Part shown: positions 49,196 to 58,029 of the stretch, one piece after another
Numbering within the stretch: the stretch's first letter is position 1
How the letters are laid out: the number at the start of each line of letters is the position of its first letter
Assembly (NCBI RefSeq): GCF_011393335.1
Contig: NZ_CP049865.1
Span: forward strand, 186,001-250,000
DNA length: 64,000 nt
From: Propioniciclava coleopterorum
GTDB lineage: Bacteria > Actinomycetota > Actinomycetes > Propionibacteriales > Propionibacteriaceae
Direction: 5' to 3'
Program-made: the position numbers and the translations under genes
The notes under the pieces: generated by a model
Databases searched by the model: none
Told to the model about the DNA's origin: nothing
The model's input: only the letters and a program-made list of their open reading frames with translations

Positions 49196-50031
49196 ATGAA
49201 GGTACTGCGCGTCTTCAACAACAACGTCGTGCTCGCCCGCGACGCCTCCGGGCAGGAGGTCATCGTCACCGGCCGCGGCATCGGCTTCCAGACCGGGGCC
49301 GGCAGGACGATCGACCCGGCCAGGATCATCCGGGTGTTCGTGCCCAGCGACGGGCGCGACCCCGACCACCTCGCCGAACTGCTGGCCGGCGTCCCACCCG
49401 AGACCATCCAGTTGGTCTCCCACACGCTGACGCAGATCGGCATGGGCGAGCAGGCGGCGCACAGCCCCACGCTCGTGATCGCCCTGGCCGACCACATCAA
49501 CTTCGCCGCCCACCGGGTCGCTCGGGCCTGGTCGTGGAGTATCCGCTGCGCGCCGAGGTCACCCACCTCTACCCCGACGAGGTCGAGCAGGCCCGCCGGA
49601 TCCTGCAGGCCGTCAACGCCGAGCTGGAGCAGCCGCTGCCCGCCTCGGAGGAGATCGCCCTGGCCCTGCACCTCGTCAACGCCGGCATGGCGAGCGGCGA
49701 CCTCACGTTCACCTACCGGATGACCGGGGTGATCCACCAGATGGTCGCGGTGATCGAGGCCGAGTACGCCCTCGAACTCGAGCACGACACGGTGAGCGTG
49801 GGCCGGTTCATCACGCACCTGCGCTACCTGTTCGTCCGGGTGGCGCAGCACAAGCAGCTCACCTCGGACGCCTCCCCCATCGGCGCGGCCATCCGCGGCA
49901 CCTACCCGGAGGCGACGGCGGTCGCCGAGCGGCTGGCGGGCATCATCGAACTCCGCCTCGGCGACGAGCTGACCGCCGACGAGGTGTCCTACCTCGCCCT
50001 GCACGTGGCCCGCATCGCCGAGGGACGCTGA
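49196..50031 (+). pseudogene. bglG: BglG/LicT-family transcriptional antiterminator, frame broken by one missing base
   Basis: The N-terminal CAT RNA-binding domain starts MKVLRVFNNNVVLARDASGQ; PRD1 follows with the His pair region (QLVSHTLTQI, ALADHINFAA). The frame is lost near 49521-49526 and resumes as LVVEYPLRAEVTHLYPDEV, with PRD2 (VSVGRFITHLRYLFVRVAQH) and the C-terminus YLALHVARIAEGR. One added base gives 278 residues, the family norm. The protein should bind the RAT before the PTS gene and be controlled by PTS phosphorylation of its PRD histidines. An AGGAGG lies upstream. A sequence error is likely. Confidence 0.85.
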
Positions 50032-50056
50032 CGACGGCAGGACCCCGGCCCGGCGC

Positions 50057-53000
50057 TCAGCGGGTGAGGCGCTCCAAGGTCACGATCACCGACTCGTACG
50101 GCCGCCCCGTCGCGTGCTCCATGCCGAGCTCGCAGGTGCGGTTGCCCGACACGAAGCCGGCCTCCCCGGCCACGGGCTGCGCCAGCCGCTCGGCGACCTG
50201 GGCGACCTCCTCCTCGGTCGCCGTGGCGGTCAGCTCGGGGTGCAGCATGCCGCGGTCGCCGGCGAAGGCGCAGCAGGTGGCGCTGACGGGCACGAAGACC
50301 TCCTCGCTCACCGCACCGGCCAGCGCGGCGAGGTCCTCGGTGATCCCGAGCGTGTTCATGGAGCACGTCGGATGCACCACGGCCAGGCCGAGCGCGCGCG
50401 CCCGCGGCAGGTCGGGCAGCAGCACCTCGCGCGTCCAGCGCAGCACGTCGACGATCCGCAGCTGGGCGTGCCGCGTCGCCCGCTCCGGGTCGAGCAGTTC
50501 GACGATGTCGTGCGCCAGGCCGAGGGTGCAGCTGGAGGCGTCCACCACGATGGGGAGGCGTCCGCCCTGCGACCAGGACCACATCCGGTCGAGCACGCGG
50601 GCGGCCATGATCCGGTTGCCGTCCTCGAGTCCCTTGGAGTGCCAGACCGTGCCGCAGCACAGCCCCTCCACGTCGTCGGGCAGCCACACCGGATGACCGG
50701 CGCGGTCGGCCAGGGCGACGAACGCCTGGGAGACGGTGGTCGGCTCGGCGGCGGCCTTCGAGGCCCCGAAGATCCGGTTGATGCAGGCGGCGAAGAACAC
50801 GGCCTCGGCACCGTCCCTGGTGGTCGCGGGCAGCCGCGGCGCCGGGCCGGGCAGCTCGGCGACCCAGCTCGGCACCAGCTCCTCGCCGCCGATCCGGCGC
50901 CCGACGCTGGTCAGCGCGGACAGACCGCGGTCGCCGACGACCGGACGCAGCAGCTGCGCGGCCCGCAGCGCGAACCGGCCGGCGACCTCGGCGGCGCCCC
51001 AGTGCCGCGCGAGCTGGACGCCGACGCCCTGGGCGAGCGGGACGGAGCCGTCGCGGCGCAGCTCCTTCATCACCCTGCCGGTGTCGATGTCGACGGGGCA
51101 GGCGATCGCGCACGACGAGTCGCCCGCGCACGTGTCCACCGCCTCGTAGGCGTACTCGTCGGTGATGCGCTGCGCCACGGGGCCGGTGTAGCCCTGCCGC
51201 GCCAGCTCGCGCTGCAGCACGATTCGCTGCCGCGGCGTCGAGGTGAGGTGTCGCGACGGGCAGACCGGCTCGCAGAAGCCGCACTCGATGCACGGGTTGA
51301 GGTGGTCGTGGATGGCGGGCATCGACTTGAGGTCGGTGAAGGCGGCCTCGGGGTCCTCGTTGAGGAAGACGCCGGGGCCGAGCAGCCCGGCCGGGTCCAG
51401 CGCCCGCTTGACGCGCCACATCGCCGCCACGGCGGCCTCGCCCCATTCGCGGCCGAGGTAGGGGGCCATGTTCCGCCCGGTGCCGTGTTCGCCCTTGAGC
51501 GAGCCCTCGTAGCGGTCGACGATCAGGTCGACGAGATCCTCCATGAACGCGCGGTAGGACGCCAGCCGCGCGTCGTCGGTGGCGTCCAGGTAGAGGTAGA
51601 AGTGCAGGTTGCCCGCGGACGCGTGCCCGTTGACCGCCCCCACGAAGCCGTGCGTGACCAGGAGCCGCTGCAGGTCGACGACGGCCTCGGGCAGCCGCTG
51701 TGGCGGCACCACCACGTCCTCGGTGATCAGCGCCGTGCCGTCGGGGCGCGACGCCCCGATCGAGGGCAGCATCCCCGACCGGAGCCGCCAGTACACGGCG
51801 GCCTCGCGCGGGTCGCGCGTGGTGAGCGGCTCGCCCATGGCGACGACCGTCGGGGTGACGATGGCGGCCAGGTCCGCCTCGAACCGCTCCAGGGCCGCCT
51901 CGTCGGTGGCGCGCCGCTCGGTGAGGATCGCCGCGTCCGTGGCGTCGGTGGCGAGCTGATCGATCCAGGCCGGGGTGCCGGCGCGGCCCTGCAGCGAGCG
52001 CAGCGAGGCGGCGTCCATCAGCTCGACGGCCTGGGCATCGGCGTCGTTCAGCGGGGCGACGACCGCGGCCGCGGTGGCGACGTCGGGGAACCGCAGGAAC
52101 GCGGTCGACCGCATCGGGCCGGTCTCCAGCGTGCGCCAGGTGGTGTCGACCACGGCGCCGAGCGTCCCCTCGGACCCCACCAGCAGCAGCGTGAGGATGT
52201 CGGCGGGCCGGTCGGCGTCCAGGAAGGCGTCCAGGCGGTAGCCGGAGGTGTTCTTGATGGCGAACTTGCGCCGGATCAGGGCCGTCAGCTCCGCGTCGGC
52301 GCGCAGGTCGTCGCGGATCGCCTCGAGCGCGGCGTGCAGCTCCGGCTCGTCGGCGCGCAGCCGCGCGTCGGCGTCCGGGGCGCCGGTGTCGACGACGGTG
52401 CCCGAGGCCAGGACCGCGACCAGCGAGTCCAGCGTGGTGTAGCTGTTGTAGCGGGTGCCACAGGTCATCCCGGACGCGTTGTTGGCCAGCACGCCGCCGA
52501 TCGTGGCGGCCCCCGAGCTGGCGGGGTCGGGGCCGAGCATCCGGCCGCGGCGGGCCAGCAGCGCGTTGGCGCGGGCCAGGATGACGCCGGGCTGGGCGCG
52601 CAGCCGCGCCCCGTCGTCCAGGACGCTCACGTCGCGGAAGTGCTCGCGCATGTCGACCAGGACGTCGTCGCCCTGGGACTGGCCGTTCAGGCTGGTGCCG
52701 CCGGCGCGGAACGTCACCCCGCGTCCGGCGCGGCGCGCCGCCGCCAGAACGGTGCGGAGCTGCTCGGGGTCGCGGGGCCGCACGACGACGCGCGGCAGCA
52801 GCCGGTACGGGCTGGCGTCCGAGGAGTACCGGATGAGGTCGCTCGCCGAGGTGAGGACGTCGTCGGCCCCGAGCAGGCGCGTGAGCTCGGCCGCCAGCGG
52901 GTCCAGCGCGCCGTCGAGCACCTCGGGGCCCAGGGCGTCCGGCGCGGCCGGAGCGGGGCGGTGCCGCAGCGCCCGGCGCGCCCGCTTCGAGGCGGGCGGT

Positions 53001-53065
53001 CCCTCGGTGCGGGAGGGCCGGCGGACGCGTTCACGGTGGCGGACATGCCCCCCATGCAAGCACAT
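50057..53065 (-). CDS. FAD-binding and (4Fe-4S) oxidoreductase, D-lactate dehydrogenase-like
   Basis: About 1,000 residues. An FAD-binding PCMH domain (RAGGTSLNGQSQGDDVLVDM; PASSGAATIGGVLANNASGM) and the FAD-oxidase C domain (SLKGEHGTGRNMAPYLGREW) are followed by two 4Fe-4S motifs (CIECGFCEPVCPSRHL; DTCAGDSSCAIACPVDIDTG) and a CCG-type domain with paired cysteines (GLCCGTVWHSKG). Such fused enzymes oxidise 2-hydroxy acids such as D-lactate or D-2-hydroxyglutarate and feed electrons to the quinone pool. The start is uncertain: an ATG at 53046 in another frame (MSATVNASAG) could be the true one if a base is missing there too. Confidence 0.87.
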   Translation of the reverse strand: MCLHGGHVRHRERVRRPSRTEGPPASKRARRALRHRPAPAAPDALGPEVLDGALDPLAAELTRLLGADDVLTSASDLIRYSSDASPYRLLPRVVVRPRDPEQLRTVLAAARRAGRGVTFRAGGTSLNGQSQGDDVLVDMREHFRDVSVLDDGARLRAQPGVILARANALLARRGRMLGPDPASSGAATIGGVLANNASGMTCGTRYNSYTTLDSLVAVLASGTVVDTGAPDADARLRADEPELHAALEAIRDDLRADAELTALIRRKFAIKNTSGYRLDAFLDADRPADILTLLLVGSEGTLGAVVDTTWRTLETGPMRSTAFLRFPDVATAAAVVAPLNDADAQAVELMDAASLRSLQGRAGTPAWIDQLATDATDAAILTERRATDEAALERFEADLAAIVTPTVVAMGEPLTTRDPREAAVYWRLRSGMLPSIGASRPDGTALITEDVVVPPQRLPEAVVDLQRLLVTHGFVGAVNGHASAGNLHFYLYLDATDDARLASYRAFMEDLVDLIVDRYEGSLKGEHGTGRNMAPYLGREWGEAAVAAMWRVKRALDPAGLLGPGVFLNEDPEAAFTDLKSMPAIHDHLNPCIECGFCEPVCPSRHLTSTPRQRIVLQRELARQGYTGPVAQRITDEYAYEAVDTCAGDSSCAIACPVDIDTGRVMKELRRDGSVPLAQGVGVQLARHWGAAEVAGRFALRAAQLLRPVVGDRGLSALTSVGRRIGGEELVPSWVAELPGPAPRLPATTRDGAEAVFFAACINRIFGASKAAAEPTTVSQAFVALADRAGHPVWLPDDVEGLCCGTVWHSKGLEDGNRIMAARVLDRMWSWSQGGRLPIVVDASSCTLGLAHDIVELLDPERATRHAQLRIVDVLRWTREVLLPDLPRARALGLAVVHPTCSMNTLGITEDLAALAGAVSEEVFVPVSATCCAFAGDRGMLHPELTATATEEEVAQVAERLAQPVAGEAGFVSGNRTCELGMEHATGRPYESVIVTLERLTR

Positions 53066-53112
53066 CGGACGCCGTCCCCGCGCCGCCCACGCGGGGACGC
53101 CCGTCCGCGGAA

Positions 53113-53979
53113 TCAGGCCGGGTGGTCGATGGTCTCCTGCAGCGCCGCGCGCATCTCGGCGACGTCGAACGTGGCGGGCGGCCAGGTCGGGTCGAGGTCC
53201 TCCAGCGTGCGCGTCAGGATCTCGGTCACCGCCAGCCTCGCGTACCACTTCTTGTCCGCCGGGACGACGTACCACGGCGCCTGCTCGGTGCTCGTCCTGG
53301 CGAACACGTCGGCGTAGGCCTCCTGGAAGGCGGGCCACTTGCTGCGGGTGTCGATGTCGCCGGGGCTGAACTTCCAGTACTTGTCGGGGCGCTCCAGCCG
53401 CTCCATCAGGCGGGCGCCCTGCTCGTCGTAGGACACCATCAGCGCCACCTTGACCAGCGTGGTGCCCGACTCGATCACCTTCTGCTCCCAGGCGTTGATC
53501 TCGTCGTAGCGCCCGCTCCACACCTCGCGGGGCACGAGCTCGTCGACGCGCACCACGAGGACGTCCTCGTAGTGGCTGCGGTCGAACACGCCGATGCGCC
53601 CGGGCGGCGGCAACTGCTTCTCGATGCGCCACAGGTAGTGGTGCTCCCGCTCCTCGGGGGTCGGGACGCCGAAGCTCGCCAGCTTCACGCCCTGGGGGTC
53701 GACCATCCCCATCACGTGGCGCACGATGCCGCCCTTGCCCGCGGTGTCGAGGCCCTGGAGGACCAGCAGCACCGACCGGTTCCCGCCGCTGCGCCCCTCG
53801 GCGAACAACCGCTCCTGCAGTTCGGACATCTCCTCCCCGCGCCGCGCCATGTACTCCTCGCCGCCGTCGCGGTCCCCCTCCCAGCCGGGCTGGCCGTTGC
53901 GGTCGAACGCCGCGAGATCGAAATCTGGTCCGGCCTTCAGCGCCTCGCGCGGGTCGGTCCTCCACTGTTGCTTCGCCAT
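53113..53979 (-). CDS. ppk2: PPK2-family polyphosphate kinase
   Basis: 288 residues, single-domain PPK2, which transfers phosphate between polyphosphate and nucleotides. Walker A is LVLQGLDTAGKGGIVRHVMG, Walker B is VFDRSHYEDVLVVRV, and the lid and arginine region is MERLERPDKYWKFSPGDIDT. ATG 53979 is preferred over 53997 because AAGGA lies seven bases upstream. The direction (GTP/ATP regeneration or polyphosphate synthesis) cannot be told. It is 47 bases upstream of the FAD oxidoreductase on the same strand. Confidence 0.93.
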   Translation of the reverse strand: MAKQQWRTDPREALKAGPDFDLAAFDRNGQPGWEGDRDGGEEYMARRGEEMSELQERLFAEGRSGGNRSVLLVLQGLDTAGKGGIVRHVMGMVDPQGVKLASFGVPTPEEREHHYLWRIEKQLPPPGRIGVFDRSHYEDVLVVRVDELVPREVWSGRYDEINAWEQKVIESGTTLVKVALMVSYDEQGARLMERLERPDKYWKFSPGDIDTRSKWPAFQEAYADVFARTSTEQAPWYVVPADKKWYARLAVTEILTRTLEDLDPTWPPATFDVAEMRAALQETIDHPA

Positions 53980-54066
53980 GGCGGCATCCTTGCTCATCCG
54001 CGACGCCGATGGGGAGACCCCCGGACGGTGGCGTCCCGCCGAAGGGCGTCCCCGTAGAGTGCGGGC

Positions 54067-54540
54067 ATGGCCGCCCAGACCCCCTTGGGGATCGACCTCC
54101 TGCCCGAGCCCCTGCAGCGTCCCCTGACGTGCGAGGGCCGACCGGCCCGCGTCATCGGCACCATCGCCGAGGAGTGCGACATCGTCGAGTTCGGCGACGA
54201 CGGCAGCGTGGCCGTTCACGACCGGGTCGCCGGCGAGACGCACCCCCTCAACCGGGACCGTCCGAGCCTGGAGTCCTTCCTGGACGCCTTCGCGACGTAC
54301 CTCGAGACCGGGCCGCCCGACGTCCCGCCGACGATCTACACCGCCGGGGAGATGGCGGCGCGGCTCGCCGACCTCCGGGCAGGGCGGATCAAGCCGCAGC
54401 CCCGCCCCGCTCCGCAGCTCTCGCACCGCAAGCGCCTCGCGCGGCTCCGGGCCCGCCTGACGGAGGTCGACGCCGCCGCGCTCGCGCGGGGGCACTGGTG
54501 GCGCGGCACCCTCGAGGAGGCCCGCGACGACCTCCTCTAG
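54067..54540 (+). CDS. Hypothetical acidic protein, possibly SUKH-like
   Basis: 157 residues, soluble, no known motif with confidence. The pattern CDIVEFGDDGSVAVHDRVAG with HPLNRDRPSLESFLDAFATYL resembles the strand-strand-helix pattern of the SUKH-4 immunity group, in which a folded domain reads a short loop of a partner protein. The C-terminal 50 residues are basic and helical. No toxin gene is near, so an immunity role is unsupported. It stands alone, divergent from PPK2 and convergent with the radical SAM gene. A direct 16-base repeat (GGCGGATCGGCYTCCA, twice) lies just after the stop. Confidence 0.7.
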   Translation: MAAQTPLGIDLLPEPLQRPLTCEGRPARVIGTIAEECDIVEFGDDGSVAVHDRVAGETHPLNRDRPSLESFLDAFATYLETGPPDVPPTIYTAGEMAARLADLRAGRIKPQPRPAPQLSHRKRLARLRARLTEVDAAALARGHWWRGTLEEARDDLL

Positions 54541-54611
54541 GCGGATCGGCTTCCAGGCGGATCGGCCTCCAGGTCGGCGTCCGCCCCTCGGGGACGGGAC
54601 GCGTCAGCGCG

Positions 54612-56552
54612 TCACACCGGCGTGATCGGCAGCAGGTGCCGGCCCGTGGGGCCGATCTGGATGGCGGTGTCGAGCTGGGGGCACACGCCGCAGTCGTAGC
54701 AGGGCGTCCAGCGGCAGTCCTCGACGGGCTGCTCGTCCAGGGCGTCCTGCCAGTCCTCCCACAGCCAATCCCGGTCCAGCCCGGAGTCGAGGTGGTCCCA
54801 GGGCAGCACCTCGTCGTAGTCGCGCTCGCGGGTGGTGTACCAGTCCAGGTCCACGCCTGTCCCGGCCAGCCCGGTTTCGCAGGCGGCCACCCAGCGGTCG
54901 TAGTCGAAGTGCTCGCTCCAGCCGTCGAAGCCGCCGCCGTTGCGCCAGCACTCCTCGATGACGGCCCCGACCCGGCGGTCGCCGCGGGACAGCAGCCCCT
55001 CGATGACGCCCGGGCGGCCGTCGTGGTAGCGCATGCCGATCGCCCGGCCGTACTGCTTGTCGGCGCGGATGGTGTCCCGCAGCGCGTGCAGCCGGTGGTC
55101 GATGGTCTCGGCGGACGCCTGCGCCGCCCACTGGAAGGGCGTGTGCGGCTTCGGCACGAACCCGCCGATCGAGACCGTGCAGCGGATGTCGCGCGTCCCG
55201 GCGGCGGCGCGGCCCGTCTCGATGACGCGGGCGGCCATGCCGGCGATGGCCAGCACGTCCTCGTCGGTCTCGGTGGGCAGCCCGCACATGAAGTAGAGCT
55301 TCACGTTGCGCCAGCCGTTGCCGAACGCGGCCGCGACCGTGTCGATCAGGTCGTCCTCGGTGACCATCTTGTTGATGACCTTGCGCATCCGCTCGGAGCC
55401 GCCCTCGGGCGCGAACGTGAGGCCGCTGCGGCGTCCGTTGCGGGACAGTTCGTTGGCCAGGTCGATGTTGAAGGCGTCCACGCGCGTGCTGGGCAGCGAC
55501 AGCGAGACGTTCGTGCCCTCGTAACGGTCGGCGAGCTCGCGGGTGACGTCGGCGATCTCGGAGTGGTCGGCGCTGGACAGCGACAGCAGCCCGACCTCCT
55601 CCAGCCCCGTGGCGTCCAGCCCGCCGGCGACCATGGTGCCGATGGTCTCGATGGACCGCTCCCGGACCGGGCGGGTGATCATGCCCGCCTGGCAGAACCG
55701 GCAGCCGCGCGTGCAGCCGCGGAAGATCTCCACCGAGTAGCGCTCGTGCACCGTCTCGGCGATGGGAACGATCGGCGCCTTGGGGTAGGGCCACTGGTCG
55801 AGGTCCATCAGCGTGTGCTTGGCGACGCTGAACGGGACGCCCGGGCGGTTCGGCGCGACCTGCCGGATCCGGCCGTCGGGCAGGTACGTGACGTCGTAGA
55901 ACCGCGGCACGTACGCCACGCCGTCGGCGGCGAGGCTGAGCAGCAGCCCCTCGCGGCCACCCGGGCGGCCCTCGGCCTTCCAGGCACGGATCAGCTCGCT
56001 GACCCGCAGGGCCGCCTCCTCGCCGTCACCGATGACGGCCGCGTCGATGAAGTCGGCGATCGGCTCGGGGTTGAACGCGGCGTGCCCGCCCGCGATCACC
56101 AGCGGTTCGTCCTCGCCCCGGTCGGCGGCGTGCAGCGCCATGCCGGCCAGGTCGATCGCCGCGAGCATGTTGGTGTAGCCCAGTTCGGTGGAGAAGCTGA
56201 CGCCGAGCACGTCGAACGCGGCCACGGGCCGGTGGTTGTCCAGGGTGAACTGCCCGACGCCGGCGGCGCGCATCAGGTCAGCCAGGTCGGGCCAGACGGT
56301 GTAGGTGCGCTCGGCCAGGATCCAGTCGCGCTCGTTCAGGATCTCGTACAGGATCGCGATGCCCTGGTTGGGCTGGCCGATCTCGTAGGCGTCGGGGTAC
56401 ATCAGCGCCCAGCGGACGTCGGCGTCCTCCCAGGGCTTGGAGACGGAGTTGACCTCCCCACCCACGTACTGGATGGGTTTGCTGACCTTGGCGAGCAACG
56501 GCTCCAGCCGGTCGAACACGGAGTCGTGTCGCGCGCGAGTTTCGGCAGTCAT
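54612..56552 (-). CDS. TIGR03960 family B12-binding radical SAM protein
   Basis: 646 residues. An N-terminal B12-binding-like domain (KPWEDADVRWALMYPDAYEI, then LGVSFSTELGYTNMLAAIDL) precedes the radical-SAM core, whose cluster motif is RGCTRGCRFCQAGMI (CxxxCxxC). A C-terminal WTPCYDCGVCPQLD adds extra cysteines. In Actinobacteria it is the partner of the DUF2344 protein, here 15 kb away. The reaction is unknown; tRNA or rRNA modification has been suggested for related proteins because of the neighbours. TAGCAT lies 9 bases before the start. Confidence 0.94.
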   Translation of the reverse strand: MTAETRARHDSVFDRLEPLLAKVSKPIQYVGGEVNSVSKPWEDADVRWALMYPDAYEIGQPNQGIAILYEILNERDWILAERTYTVWPDLADLMRAAGVGQFTLDNHRPVAAFDVLGVSFSTELGYTNMLAAIDLAGMALHAADRGEDEPLVIAGGHAAFNPEPIADFIDAAVIGDGEEAALRVSELIRAWKAEGRPGGREGLLLSLAADGVAYVPRFYDVTYLPDGRIRQVAPNRPGVPFSVAKHTLMDLDQWPYPKAPIVPIAETVHERYSVEIFRGCTRGCRFCQAGMITRPVRERSIETIGTMVAGGLDATGLEEVGLLSLSSADHSEIADVTRELADRYEGTNVSLSLPSTRVDAFNIDLANELSRNGRRSGLTFAPEGGSERMRKVINKMVTEDDLIDTVAAAFGNGWRNVKLYFMCGLPTETDEDVLAIAGMAARVIETGRAAAGTRDIRCTVSIGGFVPKPHTPFQWAAQASAETIDHRLHALRDTIRADKQYGRAIGMRYHDGRPGVIEGLLSRGDRRVGAVIEECWRNGGGFDGWSEHFDYDRWVAACETGLAGTGVDLDWYTTRERDYDEVLPWDHLDSGLDRDWLWEDWQDALDEQPVEDCRWTPCYDCGVCPQLDTAIQIGPTGRHLLPITPV

Positions 56553-56561
56553 AGGTGGCCC

Positions 56562-56567
56562 ATGCTA
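56562..56567 (-). promoter_or_regulatory. -10 box for the TIGR03960 gene
   Basis: TAGCAT on the minus strand, nine bases before the ATG, with no ribosome site between, fitting an almost leaderless transcript. Confidence 0.4.
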
Positions 56568-56583
56568 ACCGAGGGGCCCGTGG

Positions 56584-56985
56584 CTACCCCAGGGGCCCGC
56601 GCGACTTCCCCCCGCCGGTGTCCTCGGGGCGGTTGGTGAAGCCGGCCGCCTCCAGGTCGTCGCCGAGTTCGTCCACGGTGGCGTGGGCGTCGTCCCACTG
56701 GTCGGTGCGGTAGGCGGTGCGGGCCAGCATGTGGCCGGAGACGGGCGCGGTCAGGATCTGGAGCCCGATGGTCAGCAGCGCCAACAGCACGACGTGCCAG
56801 GTGCGCAGCGTGAGCGCCACGCCGGTCAGGATCAGCACCAGCCCGAACACCTGCGGCTTGGTGGCGGCGTGCAGCCGGGTCATGACGTCGGGGAACCGCA
56901 CGACGCCCACCGCGGCGGCCAGGCAGAACACCGCGCCGGCGAGCACCGACAGCGCCCCCAGCACGTCCAGCACCTCACCCAGCAT
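56584..56985 (-). CDS. mrpG: Mrp-type Na+/H+ antiporter subunit MrpG
   Basis: 133 residues, three membrane helices (LGALSVLAGAVFCLAAAVGV; VFGLVLILTGVALTL; VVLLALLTIGLQILTAPVSG) and a charged C-terminal tail. The motif VRFPDVMTRLHAATKPQ is diagnostic for MnhG/PhaG. It overlaps mrpF by 11 bases and is the last gene of the operon. MrpG is needed for assembly of the antiporter complex that expels Na+ in exchange for protons. Confidence 0.93.
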   Translation of the reverse strand: MLGEVLDVLGALSVLAGAVFCLAAAVGVVRFPDVMTRLHAATKPQVFGLVLILTGVALTLRTWHVVLLALLTIGLQILTAPVSGHMLARTAYRTDQWDDAHATVDELGDDLEAAGFTNRPEDTGGGKSRGPLG

Positions 56986-57376
56986 GGTCGCCCCCGTCCC
57001 GCGGGTCGGCCCCGCTGCGTTCGCGCTCGATCCGGTGGGCCTCCGCCTCGGCCTGCCGGCGCTCCTCGTAGGCGGCCCGCGCCTCGGCCTCGAGGAACAT
57101 CCGCTCGCGCGCCGACGTGCCGGTGATGAGCCGGGCCAGCCCCACCGCGGTGGTGAAGCCCACCAGCGACAGCACCAGGATGATCACCAGGGCGATGGAC
57201 GTGCGATACCACAGCGCGTGCGCGCAGATCGCGGCGATCAGGATCGCGAGCAGCACGTCGGACGCGACGCCGCGGTCCAGGCCGGTGGGCCCCTTGGTGA
57301 GGCGGTAGAAGGCCAGCAGCGCCGAGATCAGCAGGATCACCGCCGCCACCATCAGGATGACCTGACTGATCGTCAT
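56975..57376 (-). CDS. mrpF: Mrp-type Na+/H+ antiporter subunit MrpF
   Basis: 133 residues from ATG 57376, three helices; FYRLTKGPTGLDRGVASDVL is the conserved segment between helix 1 and 2. The C-terminus has a long charged helical tail (ARAAYEERRQAEAEAHRIER) longer than the ~90-residue typical form, possibly a cytoplasmic contact. Its ATG overlaps the mrpE stop (ATGA). Confidence 0.92.
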   Translation of the reverse strand: MTISQVILMVAAVILLISALLAFYRLTKGPTGLDRGVASDVLLAILIAAICAHALWYRTSIALVIILVLSLVGFTTAVGLARLITGTSARERMFLEAEARAAYEERRQAEAEAHRIERERSGADPRDGGDHAG

Positions 57377-58029
57377 GCGTCCTCCCCCGTCGTGTCGGTG
57401 GGTCGGCCCTCGGGCTCCGCGCCGCCGCGGGGCGGACGCGCGTCGCGGCTGCCGGGCAGCGCGACCTCGCGGCGCTCCTCGCGGGTGCCGAACGCCCCCA
57501 CGACGCGGCGCTCGAGCGCCAGGGTGTCGTCGATGGTCTGCTGCCGCTCTCCCGGGTCGGGCAGGTCGAAGACGTGGAGGTACAGCAGTCGCGGCTTGCG
57601 GCGGGCGTCCACGACGATGGTGCCGGGCACCACCGACGCCAGCTCGGCGGTGTTGACCTCGTACAGGTCGGAGTCCGACCGCAGCGCGACCCGGACGATC
57701 CCGGGGTGCGGGACCCGGCGCCCGAAGGCGTACCCGACCAGCTTGACCGACGAGACGGCCAGGTCCTTGAGCAGGTGCAGGCCCAGGACGAGCGTCCGCC
57801 ACGGGTGCAACCGGCCCGCGTAGTCGATGGGCGGCAGCGGGAAGACCACGGTGATGATCCACGCCAGGAGCGCACCCCCGAGCACCGTCACCACATTGAC
57901 CTGCCCGACCAGCACCAGCCAGATGAGGGTCAGCAGCGCGATCTGGCGCGGTTGGAACCGCAGCCGCGCGGGCCGGCGGGTCTCGGGCGTGCCGGACGCG
58001 GCCCCGGTGGTGCGCGGATCGTCGGTCAT
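57373..58029 (-). CDS. mrpE: Mrp-type Na+/H+ antiporter subunit MrpE
   Basis: 218 residues, longer than the usual ~160 because of a Pro/Arg/Glu-rich tail of about 45 residues. Helices at the N-terminus (IALLTLIWLVLVGQVNVVTV; LLAWIITVVFPLP) and the conserved core VLGLHLLKDLAVSSVKLVGY and GTIVVDARRKPRLLYLHVFD identify MnhE. The ATG overlaps the mrpD stop. Confidence 0.92.
   Translation of the reverse strand: MTDDPRTTGAASGTPETRRPARLRFQPRQIALLTLIWLVLVGQVNVVTVLGGALLAWIITVVFPLPPIDYAGRLHPWRTLVLGLHLLKDLAVSSVKLVGYAFGRRVPHPGIVRVALRSDSDLYEVNTAELASVVPGTIVVDARRKPRLLYLHVFDLPDPGERQQTIDDTLALERRVVGAFGTREERREVALPGSRDARPPRGGAEPEGRPTDTTGEDA

Noticed and set aside
54067-54540. Toxin-immunity locus
   Set aside because: The SUKH-like pattern is weak and no polymorphic toxin gene is adjacent.
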